From contig DAHVQS010000005.1 of the NCBI GenBank assembly GCA_027317645.1, positions 20,030 through 84,029 on the forward strand: a stretch of 64,000 bases of DNA. The letters are read 5' to 3'. The notes beneath the pieces are model-generated. The model saw only the letters and a program-made list of their open reading frames with translations, searched no databases and was not told the DNA's origin. The first letter of the stretch is position 1, and every line of letters begins with the position of its first letter. The DNA comes from Paenalcaligenes sp021793095. GTDB lineage: Bacteria; Pseudomonadota; Gammaproteobacteria; Burkholderiales; Burkholderiaceae_B. Below, one piece after another: positions 1 through 8,645 of this stretch. A program made the position numbers and the translations under genes.

Positions 1-254
1 ATCTGCGCTTGAATCTTGCTGGGAGTGGTTTTAGGGATTTTACGCGTATTGCCGCAGGCTCCGCAGAGGTCTGGCGCGATATCTTTCTCAGCAATAAACA
101 AGCCGTACTACAAGAGTTACGCGAGGTGCGCAATGCTTTTGCCCAGGCCGAACAGGCGCTGCTCGAGAGCGATGAGGCCTCTTTATATGACTTTCTAGAA
201 CGGGCGGCTCTGGCGCGTCGCTTGTGGGCCAGTCGGAGTGGTTATCATGAATAA
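1..254 (+). CDS. tyrA: Prephenate dehydrogenase, C-terminal end (partial)
   Basis: The reading frame (first full codon at base 3) is open from the window edge to a TAA at 252-254. Its roughly 84 residues include GSGFRDFTRIA and DIFLSNKQAVL, which resemble the C-terminal helical domain of TyrA-family prephenate dehydrogenases, where the dimer and part of the active site form. The enzyme makes 4-hydroxyphenylpyruvate for tyrosine synthesis. The end overlaps the start of aroA by 8 bases, as expected for a shared aromatic amino acid operon. The N-terminal NAD-binding domain is outside the window, so the call rests on the C-terminal motif and the context. Confidence 0.85.
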   Translation, partial: LRLNLAGSGFRDFTRIAAGSAEVWRDIFLSNKQAVLQELREVRNAFAQAEQALLESDEASLYDFLERAALARRLWASRSGYHE

Positions 255-1569
255 AATCCAATCATATCGCTTACCCAGGGCCCGTGCGGCGCAGGGGCAG
301 ATGCAATTACCGGGGTCCAAGAGCATTTCCAATCGTGCGTTATTGTTGGCGGCTATGGCGCAGGGCCGGACCGAGCTGCATGGTGTGCTCGAATCAGATG
401 ATACTGAGGTCATGTTGGATTCATTACAGCGCCTTGGGGTATCTGCACGGCGTCTAGAATCCTCTGTTTATGAGGTGATAGGGGGCTGGGATACACTTAA
501 CCCTCAGGCCGATCTGTTTCTGCGCAATGCTGGTACAGCCATGCGCTCCCTCACAGCGGCATTGGCTTGGGCAGACGGCAACTACCGGCTATCGGGTATC
601 GAGCGCATGCACGAGCGCCCCATTGGTGATTTGGTGACGGCATTGCAAGCAGGTGGCGCCCATATAGAGTATTTAGGTGCGTCCGGGTATCCTCCATTAC
701 AGATTAAGCCCGCCACCATTGAAGCGACCCATGTGTTTCAGGTCAAAGGTAATGTGTCTAGCCAGTTTTTGACGGCGTTATTGATGGCGGCACCTTTGGT
801 GGCACAAAAAACGGGGCGTGCCGTTGAGATCGAGGTGATAGGGCGGTTGATTTCTCAGCCCTATATCGCCATTACATTAGCGATGATGGCTGATTTTGGA
901 GTCGAGGTCCACCATGAGGGGTGGCAGCATTTTGTTGTGCCGGCTCGAGCTTGCTACCGCTCTCCAGGACGCTACCATGTTGAAGGAGACGCTTCCTCAG
1001 CTTCTTATTTTTTAGCTTTGGGGGCGATTGGTGGTGGCCCAATACAAATTAACGGTGTGGGCAGCGCGTCAGTACAAGGGGATGTGCAGTTTGCACAGGT
1101 GATTGAGGCCATGGGCGCGCAGGTCAAATTCGAGCCGCAGGCCATGGTGGTACAAGGGGTAGAGGTGGCCCAGGGTGAGCGTTTGCGCGCCTTTGATCTG
1201 AGCTTTGATTTAATCCCCGACGCCGCCATGACGGCTGCTGCACTGGCAATGTATGCTGATGGCCCCTGTGTGCTACGGGATATTGGCAGCTGGCGTGTCA
1301 AGGAAACCGATCGCATCCACGCGATGGAGACTGAATTAAAGCGATTAGGTGCCCATGCTGAATCAGGTCCTGATTGGCTTCGTGTTGAGCCAGTGCCCAC
1401 CGACGGTTGGCGGGATGCAGAAATTTTCACCTATGATGACCATCGCATCGCCATGTGTTTTTCATTGGCTGCCTTTGCCCCTGTGCAGGTGGATATTTTG
1501 GATCCCGACTGCGTGGGCAAAACATTTCCCCATTATTTCTCTGTATTTGAACAATTGGTACGAACATGA
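247..1569 (+). CDS. aroA: 3-phosphoshikimate 1-carboxyvinyltransferase (EPSP synthase)
   Basis: EPSP synthase transfers enolpyruvate from PEP to shikimate 3-phosphate, the sixth step of the shikimate pathway, in the cytoplasm. Near the N terminus the protein has the LPGSKSISNRAL signature that binds both substrates, then NAGTAMRSL near residue 96, and DDHRIAMCFSL near the end. Its 440 residues are typical of the family. I chose ATG 247 over an upstream in-frame GTG at 238 because GGAG at 235-238 sits 8 bases before it. The gene overlaps tyrA by 8 bases and cmk by 4 bases (ATGA), so translation is probably coupled. The NAGTAMR rather than NAGTAMRP motif is a minor variation. Confidence 0.97.
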   Translation: MNKIQSYRLPRARAAQGQMQLPGSKSISNRALLLAAMAQGRTELHGVLESDDTEVMLDSLQRLGVSARRLESSVYEVIGGWDTLNPQADLFLRNAGTAMRSLTAALAWADGNYRLSGIERMHERPIGDLVTALQAGGAHIEYLGASGYPPLQIKPATIEATHVFQVKGNVSSQFLTALLMAAPLVAQKTGRAVEIEVIGRLISQPYIAITLAMMADFGVEVHHEGWQHFVVPARACYRSPGRYHVEGDASSASYFLALGAIGGGPIQINGVGSASVQGDVQFAQVIEAMGAQVKFEPQAMVVQGVEVAQGERLRAFDLSFDLIPDAAMTAAALAMYADGPCVLRDIGSWRVKETDRIHAMETELKRLGAHAESGPDWLRVEPVPTDGWRDAEIFTYDDHRIAMCFSLAAFAPVQVDILDPDCVGKTFPHYFSVFEQLVRT

Positions 1570-2228
1570 GTGCTGTATCGGTGATTACCATCGACGGGCC
1601 GACCGCTTCGGGTAAAGGCACTGTCGCACAGAAAGTGGCCGCCCATTTAGGCTGGCATGTCCTTGATAGTGGCGCGTTATACCGACTGACGGCGCTGGCG
1701 GCACAACAACAAGCGGTAGACTTAAATGATGCGCAAGCCGTTGCCGAGATAGCAAGGAATTTGGATGTACGGTTTGACGCCCAGGGGACTTGGCTGGCGG
1801 GTCAAGAGGTAGAGGCACAGCTGCGTCAAGAGCAAGTTGGCTTAGTTGCTTCCCAGGTGGCTGCCTATCCAAAGGTACGTGATGCGCTTTTACAACGGCA
1901 ACGCGACTTCCTCCAACCCCCTGGTTTGGTCGCCGATGGACGCGACATGGGGACGGTCGTTTTTCCCACCGCAACACTCAAGGTTTTTCTGGTCGCAAGC
2001 GTTCAGGAGCGCGCCAGAAGGCGTCATAAGCAGTTGATAGATAAGGGGGTTGTTGTTAAAATGGAATCGGTTGTAGAGGATTTGCGGGCGCGTGATCATC
2101 GCGATCAAAACCGCGCTATTGCACCTTTGCAGCCAGCACCAGATGCGCATGTGATCGATTCCTCATACTTAAGTATTGACGAGACGGTTGCACAGGTGCT
2201 TGCATGCTGGTCTAATATCAAAACCTAA
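1566..2228 (+). CDS. cmk: Cytidylate kinase
   Basis: Cytidylate kinase phosphorylates CMP and dCMP to the diphosphates for nucleic acid synthesis. The 220-residue protein opens with a P-loop, GPTASGKGT, at about residues 10-18, and carries VADGRDMGTVVFP in the middle, a typical NMP-binding segment of bacterial Cmk. A RAIAPLQPAPDA stretch near the end matches the usual DR...PL..A.DA pattern. The ATG overlaps the aroA stop (ATGA). The aroA-cmk-rpsA order is common in proteobacteria. No odd features were seen. Confidence 0.96.
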   Translation: MSAVSVITIDGPTASGKGTVAQKVAAHLGWHVLDSGALYRLTALAAQQQAVDLNDAQAVAEIARNLDVRFDAQGTWLAGQEVEAQLRQEQVGLVASQVAAYPKVRDALLQRQRDFLQPPGLVADGRDMGTVVFPTATLKVFLVASVQERARRRHKQLIDKGVVVKMESVVEDLRARDHRDQNRAIAPLQPAPDAHVIDSSYLSIDETVAQVLACWSNIKT

Positions 2229-2439
2229 ATTTCACTCCAAAAGGCGTACTTATCGCCTGCTGACGATCCTTTGTGGTTCCTGACGGGGTGTTTTGGGTAT
2301 CCGCTTTTGGTTTTTAGGGGTCAATTAAATGGTGCGTTTGGCGTTTCGTATAGACCGCTCCGTTTGATTGGTTATTTTTCACTCCACCGATTTTCGGTGT
2401 GCTATTTAACGAGCCATTAAGGCTGATGGAATTTATTTA
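2229..2439 (+). promoter_or_regulatory. rpsA leader with a repeated TTTCACTCCA element and two short hairpins
   Basis: The 211 bases between cmk and rpsA contain TTTCACTCCA twice, at 2230-2239 and 2377-2386. Each copy is close to a small hairpin: AGGCG/CGCCT at 2242-2258 after the first copy, and CACCGA/TCGGTG at 2385-2399 overlapping the end of the second. S1 represses its own synthesis through its mRNA leader in gamma-proteobacteria, so a structured leader is plausible. That these elements play this role is my inference. No convincing sigma70 promoter was found, although TATAGA at 2349-2354 could be a -10. Confidence 0.35.
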
Positions 2440-4179
2440 ATGTCCTCCATCTCTTCCAGTTCTGAAATTTCTACTACCGATGTGTTGGGCGGCGAGAGCT
2501 TCGCCGACCTGTTCGAGGAAAGCATCCAGGATCAAGACCTCAAAGTAGGCGAGGTGATCTCTGCTGAGGTTTTGCGTATTGACCATAACTACGTACTTGT
2601 CAATGCAGGTCTCAAGTCCGAGGCACTCATTCCTATCGAAGAGTTCCACAATGATCAAGGGGAACTCGAGGTTGAGCCCGGTGATTTTGTATCTGTTGCC
2701 ATTGATGCTTTTGAAAACGGTTATGGCGATACCATCTTGTCGCGTGACCGCGCCAAGCGTTTATCTGCTTGGTTGGCGCTCGAGCAGGCGCTAGAGTCCG
2801 GCGAGCACGTGACCGGTACGATTGTTGGCCGCGTCAAAGGCGGCATGACCGTGATGACCAACGGTATCCGTGCTTTCTTGCCCGGTTCTTTGGTCGATTT
2901 GCGTCCCGTCAAAGACACCTCTCAATTCGAGGGCCAGACCGTAGAATTCAAGGTCATCAAGCTTGACCGCAAACGTAATAACGTCGTGCTGTCTCGTCGT
3001 GCAGTGCTCGAAGAGAGCATGGGCGAAGAGCGCGAACGCTTACTCGAGAAGCTCGAAGAGGGTCTTGTCCTCAACGGGATCGTCAAGAACATCACCGACT
3101 ACGGTGCCTTCATTGACTTGGGTGGTATTGATGGCTTGCTGCATATCACCGATATGGCATGGCGCCGTGTACGTCACCCTTCCGAGCTTGTTCAGATTGG
3201 CGAAGAGATCGAGGTCAAAGTACTCAAGTTCGACCGCGAGCGCAGCCGCGTGTCCTTGGGCGTCAAGCAATTAGGCGAGGATCCCTGGTTGGGTCTTTCC
3301 CGTCGTTACCCCCAAGGTACCCGCCTCTTTGGCAAGGTCACCAACCTCACCGATTATGGTGCGTTTGTTGAGGTCGAAGACGGTATCGAGGGCTTGGTAC
3401 ACGTGTCCGAAATGGATTGGACCAACAAAAACGTCGACCCCCGTAAAGTCGTTACTTTGGGCGAAGAGGTCGAGGTCATGGTTCTGGACATCGACGAAGA
3501 ACGTCGTCGTATCTCGCTTGGCATGAAACAGTGCTTGCCCAACCCTTGGGAAGAGTTCGCCATGAACCATAAGCGTGGTGATCGCGTCCGCGGTGCAATT
3601 AAATCCATCACTGACTTTGGTATCTTTGTCGGCTTGGATGGTGGCATTGATGGCTTGGTACACCTCTCTGACTTGACTTGGACTGGCAGCGGCGAAGAGG
3701 CCGTTCGCGAATACAAGCGCGGCGAAGAGGTCGATGCAGTCGTATTGGGCATTGATACCGAAAAAGAGCGCATTTCACTGGGTATCAAACAGCTCGAAGG
3801 CGATCCATTCAGTAACTTTGTCGGCGAACACGAGCGTGGCCAAGTACTCAACGGCGTGGTCAAATCCGTAGAGCCCAAAGGGGCTGTGGTCAATTTGGCT
3901 ATTGACGTAGATGGTTACCTACGCGCTTCTGAAATCTCTACTGGCCGTGTCGAAGATGCGACCACCGTCCTCAACGAGGGCGATGAGATCGAGGTCATGA
4001 TCATCAACATTGATCGTCGTGCACGCAGTATCCAGCTGTCTATCAAAGCCCGTGAAAGTGCCGAGGCTGCCGAGAGCATGCAACGCATCACCGAGCAGGG
4101 CGCATCCACCGGGACAACCAACCTGGGTGCATTGCTGCGGGCCAAGCTTGATCAACAGCGCGAAGACACCGAAGAGTAG
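2440..4179 (+). CDS. rpsA: 30S ribosomal protein S1
   Basis: S1 binds mRNA on the small subunit and helps initiate translation of structured messages. The 579-residue protein shows six S1-type OB-fold repeats (roughly residues 30-100, 115-180, 200-270, 285-355, 372-442 and 459-530). Repeats 3 to 5 carry the recognisable pattern NITDYGAFIDLGGIDGLLHI or close variants. The acidic N terminus (residues 1-30, GGESFADLFEES) is typical of the ribosome-binding end. The length matches beta-proteobacterial S1. Codon use looks strongly biased, as expected for a highly expressed gene. It lies 2 bases upstream of ihfB. Confidence 0.98.
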   Translation: MSSISSSSEISTTDVLGGESFADLFEESIQDQDLKVGEVISAEVLRIDHNYVLVNAGLKSEALIPIEEFHNDQGELEVEPGDFVSVAIDAFENGYGDTILSRDRAKRLSAWLALEQALESGEHVTGTIVGRVKGGMTVMTNGIRAFLPGSLVDLRPVKDTSQFEGQTVEFKVIKLDRKRNNVVLSRRAVLEESMGEERERLLEKLEEGLVLNGIVKNITDYGAFIDLGGIDGLLHITDMAWRRVRHPSELVQIGEEIEVKVLKFDRERSRVSLGVKQLGEDPWLGLSRRYPQGTRLFGKVTNLTDYGAFVEVEDGIEGLVHVSEMDWTNKNVDPRKVVTLGEEVEVMVLDIDEERRRISLGMKQCLPNPWEEFAMNHKRGDRVRGAIKSITDFGIFVGLDGGIDGLVHLSDLTWTGSGEEAVREYKRGEEVDAVVLGIDTEKERISLGIKQLEGDPFSNFVGEHERGQVLNGVVKSVEPKGAVVNLAIDVDGYLRASEISTGRVEDATTVLNEGDEIEVMIINIDRRARSIQLSIKARESAEAAESMQRITEQGASTGTTNLGALLRAKLDQQREDTEE

Positions 4180-4181
4180 GC

Positions 4182-4493
4182 GTGACAAAGTCCGAGTTAA
4201 TCGCTCTGTTGGCGAGTCGTTTCCCGCAGTTTGCGCTACGTGACGTAGATTTAGCTGTCAATGTATTGCTTGATTCCATGACTGAGTCATTGGTCAATGG
4301 ACAGCGGATAGAAATTCGCGGCTTTGGCAGCTTTACAGTGACGACACGGGCAGCGCGTATGGGGCGCAATCCACGCTCTGGCGAGACGGTCCACGTCCCG
4401 GCCAAGCGGGTGCCCCACTTCAAAGCGGGCAAAGAGCTCCGCGAGCGAGTCGACGCCACCTTCCTTGCCGAGCAACAGCTGGCAGATAAATAG
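4182..4493 (+). CDS. ihfB: Integration host factor subunit beta
   Basis: IHF beta pairs with IHF alpha to make a sequence-specific DNA-bending protein used in transcription, recombination and replication. The 103-residue protein starts MTKSELIALLASRFPQ and has the HU/IHF DNA-binding arm IEIRGFGSFTV, with RNPRSGETVHVPAK around residues 60-75, including the proline that intercalates into DNA. Translation starts at a GTG at 4182, just after the rpsA stop. The rpsA-ihfB pair is a standard proteobacterial arrangement. A terminator follows at 4526. Confidence 0.97.
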   Translation: MTKSELIALLASRFPQFALRDVDLAVNVLLDSMTESLVNGQRIEIRGFGSFTVTTRAARMGRNPRSGETVHVPAKRVPHFKAGKELRERVDATFLAEQQLADK

Positions 4494-4525
4494 GCGTTCG
4501 ACAACTCTGATTTTTATGCTGGTAT

Positions 4526-4557
4526 CAACAGGCCCTTGCGAGGGCCTGTTGTTGTTT
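4526..4557 (+). terminator. Intrinsic terminator after ihfB
   Basis: A perfect 10-base-pair stem, CAACAGGCCC / GGGCCTGTTG (4526-4535 and 4542-4551), with a 6-base loop is followed by TTGTTT. It closes the rpsA-ihfB transcript; lapA starts 63 bases further on. Confidence 0.85.
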
Positions 4558-4619
4558 AAGGACGGGGGGACATTTTCCATTTACAATGATAACGTCCGCT
4601 AATCAATGGAGCGATAATT

Positions 4620-4943
4620 ATGCGCATCATCGTTTGGATACTGCGAATTATTGTTTTTCTCGTAGTACTGGCTTTTGCACTCAAAAATACTGAAAAAGTG
4701 CCCGTATATTTCTTTGGTGAATACGCCATAGATAATGTACCCCTCATTATTGTTATGCTGGTCACATTCGTGCTGGGTCTCATGCTGGGCTTGTTGATCA
4801 TGCTGATGGGTAATATGCGTAGGCAACGCGAGCTGAATCGCTTAAAGCGTGAGGTAGCGCATCTCGAAGAGCGTCTCGAACAGCCCGAGACCAGGCGCTC
4901 CAATATAGCCCCCGAAGCGGCAGCCCCAATGGCCCCTCTGTAA
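4620..4943 (+). CDS. lapA: LapA-family inner membrane protein (lipopolysaccharide assembly protein A)
   Basis: This small two-helix membrane protein has 107 residues. Its hydrophobic segments lie at about residues 1-20 and 40-65, followed by a basic, coiled-coil-like tail (RRQRELNRLKREVAHLEERLE). The pattern, including FALKNTEKVPVYFF, fits the LapA/DUF1049 family. In E. coli LapA works with LapB to control LpxC turnover and LPS assembly. Its place between ihfB and lapB supports the call. GGAG just upstream of ATG 4620 supports the start. Confidence 0.92.
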   Translation: MRIIVWILRIIVFLVVLAFALKNTEKVPVYFFGEYAIDNVPLIIVMLVTFVLGLMLGLLIMLMGNMRRQRELNRLKREVAHLEERLEQPETRRSNIAPEAAAPMAPL

Positions 4944-4964
4944 TTTGTTTTCAAGGACTCGATT

Positions 4965-6218
4965 GTGGATTTTGAACCTTGGTGGCTCATCGTTGTGCCT
5001 GTCTTGTTCGGCTTGGGGTGGGTGGCTGCACGCGTTGATTTTAGGCAAATGCTCTCTGAAAGTCGGCGTTTGCCCGATTCCTATTTCAAAGGGCTTAATT
5101 TCTTACTCAACGAGGAGCCCGACCGCGCCATTGATGCCTTTATAGAGGTAGCCAAACTCGATTCAGAGACCATTGAGCTGCATTTTGCCTTAGGCAATCT
5201 CTTTCGCCGACGCGGTGAAATTGAGCGTGCCATCCGTGTTCATCAAAGCTTATTAGGGCGCGCTGACTTGGCTCCTGAGGCACGCCAAGATGCCCAATTC
5301 GAATTGGCCAAAGATTTCCTCCGTGCGGGTATGCTGGACCGTGCTGAGGCAGGCTTTGAGGCCGTCACAGATACGGGGCATGGGGTAGAGGCCATGCGGT
5401 ATTTGGTGCGCATCTACGAAGCCGGCCATGATTGGCCCAAAGCCATAGAGGCAGTCAAGCGTTTAGGCCGACTCACCCAAGAGGCCGTCCCGCAGCGAGT
5501 CCATTATTATTGTGAGCAGGCCGAGATGGCGTTGGCAGCCAGACCGCCCCAATTCCAAGCGGTACAAAAAGCGCTCGATGGGGCCGAACAGGCCGCACGC
5601 GAGCTCGCAGGTGATTGTACTTTAGGGGCCAAGGTGCGCATTTCGCTGCTCCGAGCGTTGTGGGCAGAAAAAGAGGAAAAGCTTGAGCAGCAACGGGACG
5701 AGCTTGAGCCTATTTTAAATTTTGCGCCGATGTACTCAGGTTTGGTGGCTGCCCCTTTAATGCGGTGCTACGAGGCCTTAGGTCAGGTCGATGAAGGGGT
5801 TGAGGTGCTGCGCACGCATTTTAATCAACACCCCAACCTGATGGTGTTTAATGTCTTGTTTAGGGTGTTGCGTGCACGCAGTGGGCCACTCGAGGCATGG
5901 CGTTTTGCGCGCAAGGCCTTACGAGGAACGCCCTCTTTATTGGCCTTAGATCGTATGCTTGAGGTTGAGTTGAGCGCTGAAAAAGACCAACAGGTCTCGA
6001 GTGCCGTTCAGGACATCGTTGATGAGGCATTGACCAAAGAGGTGGCTGCCGGTGCTGATCTAGAGTTATTGCGCCGGTTGATTCATAAGCATACCCAGCG
6101 ATTGGACCGCTATGCTTGTCAGGAATGTGGTTTTGAGGCGCGTACTTATTATTGGCAATGCCCCGGTTGTAATCATTGGGAGAGTTATCCGCCATTGTTG
6201 TTAGAGGAGCATCCATGA
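4965..6218 (+). CDS. lapB: LPS assembly protein LapB (TPR and rubredoxin-type zinc protein)
   Basis: LapB tethers the FtsH protease to LpxC and so sets the rate of lipid A synthesis at the inner membrane. This 417-residue protein has one N-terminal membrane helix (residues 5-22), a long run of TPR helices with motifs such as LHFALGNLFRRRGEIERAI, and a C-terminal rubredoxin-like knuckle with CQECGF and CPGCNHW. Both cysteine pairs are present. The GTG start at 4965 is preceded by AAGGA at 4953-4957. The stop overlaps the start of the heptose kinase gene (ATGA), which fits a joint role in LPS biogenesis. Confidence 0.95.
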   Translation: MDFEPWWLIVVPVLFGLGWVAARVDFRQMLSESRRLPDSYFKGLNFLLNEEPDRAIDAFIEVAKLDSETIELHFALGNLFRRRGEIERAIRVHQSLLGRADLAPEARQDAQFELAKDFLRAGMLDRAEAGFEAVTDTGHGVEAMRYLVRIYEAGHDWPKAIEAVKRLGRLTQEAVPQRVHYYCEQAEMALAARPPQFQAVQKALDGAEQAARELAGDCTLGAKVRISLLRALWAEKEEKLEQQRDELEPILNFAPMYSGLVAAPLMRCYEALGQVDEGVEVLRTHFNQHPNLMVFNVLFRVLRARSGPLEAWRFARKALRGTPSLLALDRMLEVELSAEKDQQVSSAVQDIVDEALTKEVAAGADLELLRRLIHKHTQRLDRYACQECGFEARTYYWQCPGCNHWESYPPLLLEEHP

Positions 6219-7144
6219 GGTCTTTCCCTGACCGAGAGGCGCAAAAAGTTAAGGTTTTAATTATTGGCGACGTGATGCTGGATCGTTATTGGTTTGGCCA
6301 GGTCGAGCGCATTTCCCCCGAAGCTCCAGTGCCCGTGGTCCATGTGGTTCGTGCAGAGGATCGTTTAGGGGGCGCTGCCAACGTTGCCCGTAACGTCGTT
6401 GCGCTGGGGGCGCAAGCAACCTTGATTGGCTTGGTGGGTGATGATCAGGATGGCCAAATCACTCGTGAGCTACTACAAGGTGAGGGGATTCACGAGCAGA
6501 TGATCACCGATGCCCAGCGGCCCACCACACTCAAGTTGCGCGTCATCGGTCGTCAGCAGCAATTAATCCGAGTTGATTTTGAGCAGGATCCCAGCCCAGC
6601 TGCGCTGGGCAATGTACAGCAACGTATGAAAGAACAGCTCAGAGGGCACGATATTGTGGTGCTTTCGGATTACGCTAAAGGCGCACTCAAAGAGGTGCAG
6701 CAACTCATTCAAATAGCACGTCAGGAAAATATTCCTATTTTGGTTGACCCCAAAGGGGATGACTATCAACGCTATCAGGGGGCCAGTTTGCTTACCCCTA
6801 ATCGTGATGAGGTACGCGAGGCAGTAGGGCGCTGGCATTCTGAGTCCGAGCTCGAGACACGTGCTCAGCAATTGCGTCAGCGCCTACAACTCGAGGCGCT
6901 GCTGATCACGCGCTCGGAGCAGGGAATGACTATTTATTTAGACAGTGCGCGTCACCATGTGGATGCACAAGCCAAAGAGGTTTTTGATGTCTCGGGTGCG
7001 GGTGATACGGTGCTGGCCACTTTGGCGGTGGCCAAAGGGGCAGGTTTAGATTGGGTAGAGGCCATGTACTGGGCCAATCGGGCTGGTGGAATTGTAGTGG
7101 GTAAATTAGGCACCTCTGTGGTGACTGCCCAAGAGTTGCGATAA
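6215..7144 (+). CDS. rfaE1: D-glycero-beta-D-manno-heptose-7-phosphate kinase
   Basis: This enzyme phosphorylates heptose 7-phosphate at C1 on the way to ADP-heptose for the LPS inner core. It is a PfkB-family sugar kinase of about 309 residues. An early IIGDVMLDRYWFG motif and LGGAANVARNV bind substrate, and VSGAGDTVLATLA near residue 265 holds the catalytic aspartate and anion hole. Only the kinase half is present, so the adenylyltransferase domain found fused to it in E. coli HldE must be separate. I chose ATG 6215, which overlaps the lapB stop and follows AGAGGAG at 6203; a longer frame opens at 6176. Confidence 0.95.
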   Translation: MRSFPDREAQKVKVLIIGDVMLDRYWFGQVERISPEAPVPVVHVVRAEDRLGGAANVARNVVALGAQATLIGLVGDDQDGQITRELLQGEGIHEQMITDAQRPTTLKLRVIGRQQQLIRVDFEQDPSPAALGNVQQRMKEQLRGHDIVVLSDYAKGALKEVQQLIQIARQENIPILVDPKGDDYQRYQGASLLTPNRDEVREAVGRWHSESELETRAQQLRQRLQLEALLITRSEQGMTIYLDSARHHVDAQAKEVFDVSGAGDTVLATLAVAKGAGLDWVEAMYWANRAGGIVVGKLGTSVVTAQELR

Positions 7145-7155
7145 AGGGGATAAAA

Positions 7156-8151
7156 ATGTTTATTGTCACGGGTGGCGCTGGTTTTATCGGCAGCAATATC
7201 GTCAAAGGTTTAAATGAACGCGGTATTACAGATATATTGGTCGTTGATGACTTGCAGCAGGGCGAAAAATTTAAAAACCTGGTGCACTGTGAAATTGCTG
7301 ACTATATAGACAAGGATGTGTTTCGCGAGTTAGTGCGAAAGCGGGCATTGCCTGCCATCACTGCCATCTTCCATCAGGGGGCGTGCTCTGACACCACCGA
7401 GCAAGATGGCCGTTACATGATGGATAATAACTATCGCGTGACCTTAGAGCTGTTTGAATATAGTCAGGCGACTAAAACTCCCTTTATTTATGCTTCTTCG
7501 GCAGCCGTTTATGGGGCAGGCCCAAATTACACTGAGGCACGTGAGCATGAAGCACCCCTCAATGTGTACGGTTATTCCAAATTTCTTTTTGACCAAATAC
7601 TGCGCCGCCATTTAAAAGAGCTCACAGCGCCGGTCGTCGGGTTGCGCTATTTTAATGTGTACGGTCCAAACGAGCAGCACAAGGGGCGTATGGCTTCTGT
7701 GGCATTGCACAATATGATGCAGTATGAAAAAGAGGGCTTTGTCCGCCTTTTTGGCGGGTGGGACGGTTATGCAGCTGGAGAGCAGGCACGTGATTTTATT
7801 GCTGTCGATGATGCTGTGCGCGTGAATTTATTTTTCTTGGATAACCCACAACTGTCCGGCATTTATAATTGCGGCACAGGACGTGCTCAACCATTCAATG
7901 ACATCGCCAAAACAGTTGTCAATACGATGCGTGCCTTGCGTGGTGAGCCTGCTTTAGACTTGCAAGCCATGGTTGACCAAGAGTTGCTGCGCTATATCCC
8001 CTTCCCGGATGACCTCAAGGGCCGTTACCAAAGCCATACCCAAGCCGATCTCAGCCATTTACGTGCTGCGGGCTATACCGATGAGTTTGCAACGGTAGAA
8101 CAGGGGGTAGAGCATTATGTGCGTGCGCTATATGACACCCAGAAAGGATAA
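7156..8151 (+). CDS. hldD: ADP-L-glycero-D-manno-heptose 6-epimerase
   Basis: HldD inverts C6 of ADP-heptose, giving the L,D form used for the LPS inner core. It is an extended short-chain dehydrogenase of 331 residues. The N-terminal Rossmann motif is GGAGFIGSN (TGGAGFIG), and the catalytic Tyr-Lys pair is visible in YGYSKFLFD. LRYFNVYGPNE is a conserved segment of the family. It follows the heptose kinase by 11 bases, with GGGGA upstream of ATG 7156, so the two are almost certainly co-transcribed. Confidence 0.97.
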   Translation: MFIVTGGAGFIGSNIVKGLNERGITDILVVDDLQQGEKFKNLVHCEIADYIDKDVFRELVRKRALPAITAIFHQGACSDTTEQDGRYMMDNNYRVTLELFEYSQATKTPFIYASSAAVYGAGPNYTEAREHEAPLNVYGYSKFLFDQILRRHLKELTAPVVGLRYFNVYGPNEQHKGRMASVALHNMMQYEKEGFVRLFGGWDGYAAGEQARDFIAVDDAVRVNLFFLDNPQLSGIYNCGTGRAQPFNDIAKTVVNTMRALRGEPALDLQAMVDQELLRYIPFPDDLKGRYQSHTQADLSHLRAAGYTDEFATVEQGVEHYVRALYDTQKG

Positions 8152-8293
8152 AAGCAGCCTAGTCTAAGTATCCCTTTCCTCTAGAAAACTGCCGGTGGGC
8201 AGCACACAATAAACATGGATGGTTTGATGCAGTCGCCAAGAATGGCCTGCGCACTATGAATGTTATTGATGTGTATTTATCAAGGGGGATATT

Positions 8294-8614
8294 ATGTTTA
8301 GACAACAACAAAAGGCTGGATTTAAATCTTACCGCTCCGCATTGCGTGGCATCTTACTGCTGAGCTTCTTATTTATCTATACGTTGCCGGTGGTGGCGGT
8401 TGATCTGAATCAGGCCAGTCATGCTGAACTACAACGTTTGCCGGGCATTGGTCCTAAAACGGCAGAGACCATTGTCGAAGAGCGTGAGCGGGGTGGGGCT
8501 TTTACCTCTTTACAAGATCTGTCTGCTAGAGTGAGAGGGATTGGGCCCAAAAAGCTTGAGGCCTTACAAGAGGCCGGCCTGGTCGCACAGGACCCAGATG
8601 CCGAACACGAATGA
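8294..8614 (+). CDS. comEA: ComEA-family helix-hairpin-helix DNA-binding protein
   Basis: The 106-residue protein has a hydrophobic signal or anchor at residues 19-36 (LRGILLLSFLFIYTLPVVA). It is followed by a ComEA-type region with two helix-hairpin-helix motifs, LQRLPGIGPKTAETIVEER and VRGIGPKKLEALQEAGL. ComEA proteins bind incoming double-stranded DNA in the periplasm during transformation; whether this strain is competent cannot be told from here. AGGGGGAT lies just before ATG 8294. The gene stands alone between hldD and cysM, a place where Burkholderiales often have it. Confidence 0.88.
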   Translation: MFRQQQKAGFKSYRSALRGILLLSFLFIYTLPVVAVDLNQASHAELQRLPGIGPKTAETIVEERERGGAFTSLQDLSARVRGIGPKKLEALQEAGLVAQDPDAEHE

Positions 8615-8645
8615 GTCACCCAATAAATCAGTAGAGTATCTAACT

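Noticed and set aside
1005..1430. Open frame of 141 codons on the minus strand within aroA
   Set aside because: It mirrors the aroA coding sequence, has no family motif and no ribosome binding site; aroA is certain.
3354..3893. Open frame of 179 codons on the minus strand within rpsA
   Set aside because: It is a Ser/Thr/Pro-rich shadow of the S1 repeats with no recognisable domain.
8189..8202. Short hairpin CTGCC / GGCAG in the hldD-comEA gap
   Set aside because: Five base pairs and no T tract are too weak for a terminator.
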